Below, piece by piece: positions 62,806 through 64,000 of a stretch of DNA of 64,000 bases (the first letter of the stretch is position 1; each line of letters starts with the position of its first letter). The position numbers and the translations under genes were made by a program. The notes beneath the pieces were generated by a model. It searched no databases and was not told the DNA's origin. It worked only from the letters and a program-made list of their open reading frames with translations. Origin of the DNA: Limnohabitans sp. WS1. Its GTDB lineage: Bacteria > Pseudomonadota > Gammaproteobacteria > Burkholderiales > Burkholderiaceae_C. The stretch is from assembly GCF_003063265.1 (NCBI RefSeq), contig NZ_NERU01000003.1:292516-356515 (forward strand), given 5' to 3'.

Positions 62806-63732
62806 TCAGTCTTTCATGGCTTTTTTGGCCTTTTTGGTGCCTTCTTTGCGCACGGCACGCTCGGCATCGGCCTTTTTGCCTTCGGCCAGCCAAGCGGCAA
62901 ATTGGGTGGGGGTTTCCAGCGTCAAACGGCCCAATGCGGCAGCCCGAAAGTCGTGGATCACGATTTCGGCGGCCTTGGTGGTGTTGACCCGGCCGCCACT
63001 TTGAATCGCGCCACGGTGTCGGGCAATGGCTTCCAACAAAGATTCGTCGGTGTGGCTGGCCACGTCTTTCACCTTGTAGCGCTCGGTGATGGCCTGCGGG
63101 TAATGCGGGATCAGGTAGTTGAGCAGTTCGAGCGCCACCACCTCTTCGTCAAAAGCGTTCACGCCAATGGCGCCGCTGGCCGCCAGGTTGTAGCCGCTTT
63201 GCTCAACGATGATGCGCGGCCACAGCACGCCGGGCGTGTCGTACAAATAAAAGTCATCGGCCAGCGTGATGCGCTGTTCCAGCTTGGTCACGCCCGCTTC
63301 GTCACCGGTTTTGGCCGCACGTTTGCCCTTGAGGGTGTTGATCAGCGTGGATTTGCCCACGTTGGGAATGCCGCAAATGAGCACCCGCATGGGTTTGACC
63401 ATGCCGCCCCGGTTGGGCGCGAGCTGGCGGCAGGCGTCAATCAAGGCCTTGGCAGGCTGGGTCATGCTGGTGTCCAGGCCCAAGGCGCTCACACCGGGCA
63501 GGGCGTTGTAGTGGGCCAGCCAAGCGGCGGTTTGCACCGGGTCGGCCAAATCTTGTTTGCTCAAGATTTTGAGGGCCGGTTTTCCCTCGATCAGATCGGC
63601 CAGCATCGGGTTGGCACTCGAACCCGGCAGGCGGGCGTCCAGCATCTCAATGACCACATCGATGTCTTTGATGCGCTCCCCAATCGCCTTGCGCGTGAGG
63701 TGCATGTGTCCGGGAAACCATTGAATCGCCAT
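62806..63732 (-). CDS. ylqF: Ribosome biogenesis GTPase, YlqF/RbgA family
   Basis: A 308-residue circularly permuted GTPase. It starts MAIQWFPGHMHLTRKAI, the RbgA signature, has the G4 motif SKQDLAD near residue 60, then the Walker A GIPNVGKSTLINTL near 118 and the DTPGV motif near 162. RbgA assembles the large ribosomal subunit. The C-terminal helical part and a Lys-rich tail (KEGTKKAKKAMKD) close the gene. ATG 63732 preferred over an upstream start within REP DNA. Confidence 0.92.
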   Translation of the reverse strand: MAIQWFPGHMHLTRKAIGERIKDIDVVIEMLDARLPGSSANPMLADLIEGKPALKILSKQDLADPVQTAAWLAHYNALPGVSALGLDTSMTQPAKALIDACRQLAPNRGGMVKPMRVLICGIPNVGKSTLINTLKGKRAAKTGDEAGVTKLEQRITLADDFYLYDTPGVLWPRIIVEQSGYNLAASGAIGVNAFDEEVVALELLNYLIPHYPQAITERYKVKDVASHTDESLLEAIARHRGAIQSGGRVNTTKAAEIVIHDFRAAALGRLTLETPTQFAAWLAEGKKADAERAVRKEGTKKAKKAMKD

Positions 63733-63780
63733 AAAAAGTCGCTGCTGACCGAAAGGATAAAAGAGCTGATTGTCGGGCAG

Positions 63781-63896
63781 TTTCGCGACGGGGGCGTCGT
63801 TGCGACGGGAGGCGGCCTGCATTTTGTGGGAGCCCAGCCGCCTAGGCGATGCGTGGTGGTCTGCGAGGCTTGATCGCGACGGGGGCGTCGCTCCTA
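63781..63896. repeat. REP elements, opposite orientation to the array
   Basis: Two copies of the GCGACGGGGGCGTCG hairpin (about 63783 and 63876) and a GTGGGAGC element with a linker GCGTGGTGGTCTGCGAGGCTT. The final copy reads TCGCGACGGGGGCGTCGCTCCTA and is then interrupted, whereas every unit in the 56905 array goes on with CA. Confidence 0.85.
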
Positions 63897-64000
63897 GTGC
63901 GCCCGTGAAGGCGCGTACACAGCATGGTGAGAGTCCATGTCGGGGTAAGCCAAGGCCCCGTAGTCGAAGGTAACTGCGTCGCTGCGAAGCGGGGTGGAGA
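63897..64000 (+). mobile_element. 5' end of a probable group II intron
   Basis: The sequence starts with GTGCG at 63897, the conserved first bases of group II introns, and goes on GCCCGTGAAGGCGCG (first stem of domain I), then GAGAGTCCATGTCGGGGTAAGCC, GTAGTCGAAGGTAAC and GGGTGGAGA, a pattern resembling domain I of bacterial introns. It interrupts a REP element right after CTCCTA. Only 104 bases are in view, so the intron-encoded reverse transcriptase and the 3' end cannot be checked. Confidence 0.6.

Overview
The window looks like a chromosomal stretch of a betaproteobacterium of the order Burkholderiales, most likely Comamonadaceae (Limnohabitans/Rhodoferax-like). This placement is inferred from family content rather than a marker gene: Bug-type tricarboxylate receptors, a split PDH operon with a lipoyl-bearing LpdA, a SWIB/histone-H1-like protein, alanine/lysine-rich tails and high-GC codon use. 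No rRNA, tRNA or CRISPR array was seen.

Layout. 1-5.2 kb: end of an alanine aminotransferase-type gene, then hom-thrC (threonine synthesis) running into moeA-moaD-moaE (molybdopterin), all + strand and tightly packed. 5.2-11.6 kb: a small unknown gene divergent from clpB, then an MFS transporter and a TPP-dependent acetolactate-synthase-like enzyme. 11.7-17.5 kb: SWIB/H1-like DNA-binding protein, isocitrate lyase (aceA) with a repeat-rich leader, a secreted delta-class carbonic anhydrase, a RodZ-like HTH/membrane protein and a TetR regulator in very AT-rich DNA. 17.7-23.9 kb (mostly - strand): prlC, folD, and a FixJ-like regulator with a PAS histidine kinase. 24.1-30.3 kb: aceE-aceF-lpdA, the complete pyruvate dehydrogenase complex.

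30.5-37.7 kb is an accessory and decaying region. It holds an Xre-RES toxin-antitoxin pair, a broken secreted-protein start joined to a C-terminal tail relic, an amidohydrolase, an OYE-family ene-reductase, a truncated lpdA copy with an in-frame internal deletion, a Phd-type antitoxin with a CcdB toxin, a DUF2130 fragment, a frameshifted Fic gene, and a classical CcdA-CcdB pair. Near-identical terminator hairpins bracket the last block.

37.7-47.1 kb: a GbsR-type regulator ahead of a cyanide-insensitive-type cytochrome bd oxidase (cydAB), ExoD, a lipid kinase overlapping a metallophosphoesterase, MscS and DUF456 proteins, an EamA transporter and a class II aldolase. 47.3-55.5 kb: a REP element, two small proteins, sbcD-sbcC (DNA repair), a possible Fe(II)/2OG dioxygenase and an outer-membrane-type protein. 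55.5-64 kb: a MgtC/DUF4010 membrane protein, a five-unit 91-bp REP array, a divergent catabolic cluster (BKACE, Bug receptor, HIBADH-type dehydrogenase facing a cupin-like protein and a second Bug receptor), a DEDD exonuclease with the YlqF-type GTPase, and, at the very edge, REP elements interrupted by what reads as the 5' end of a group II intron.
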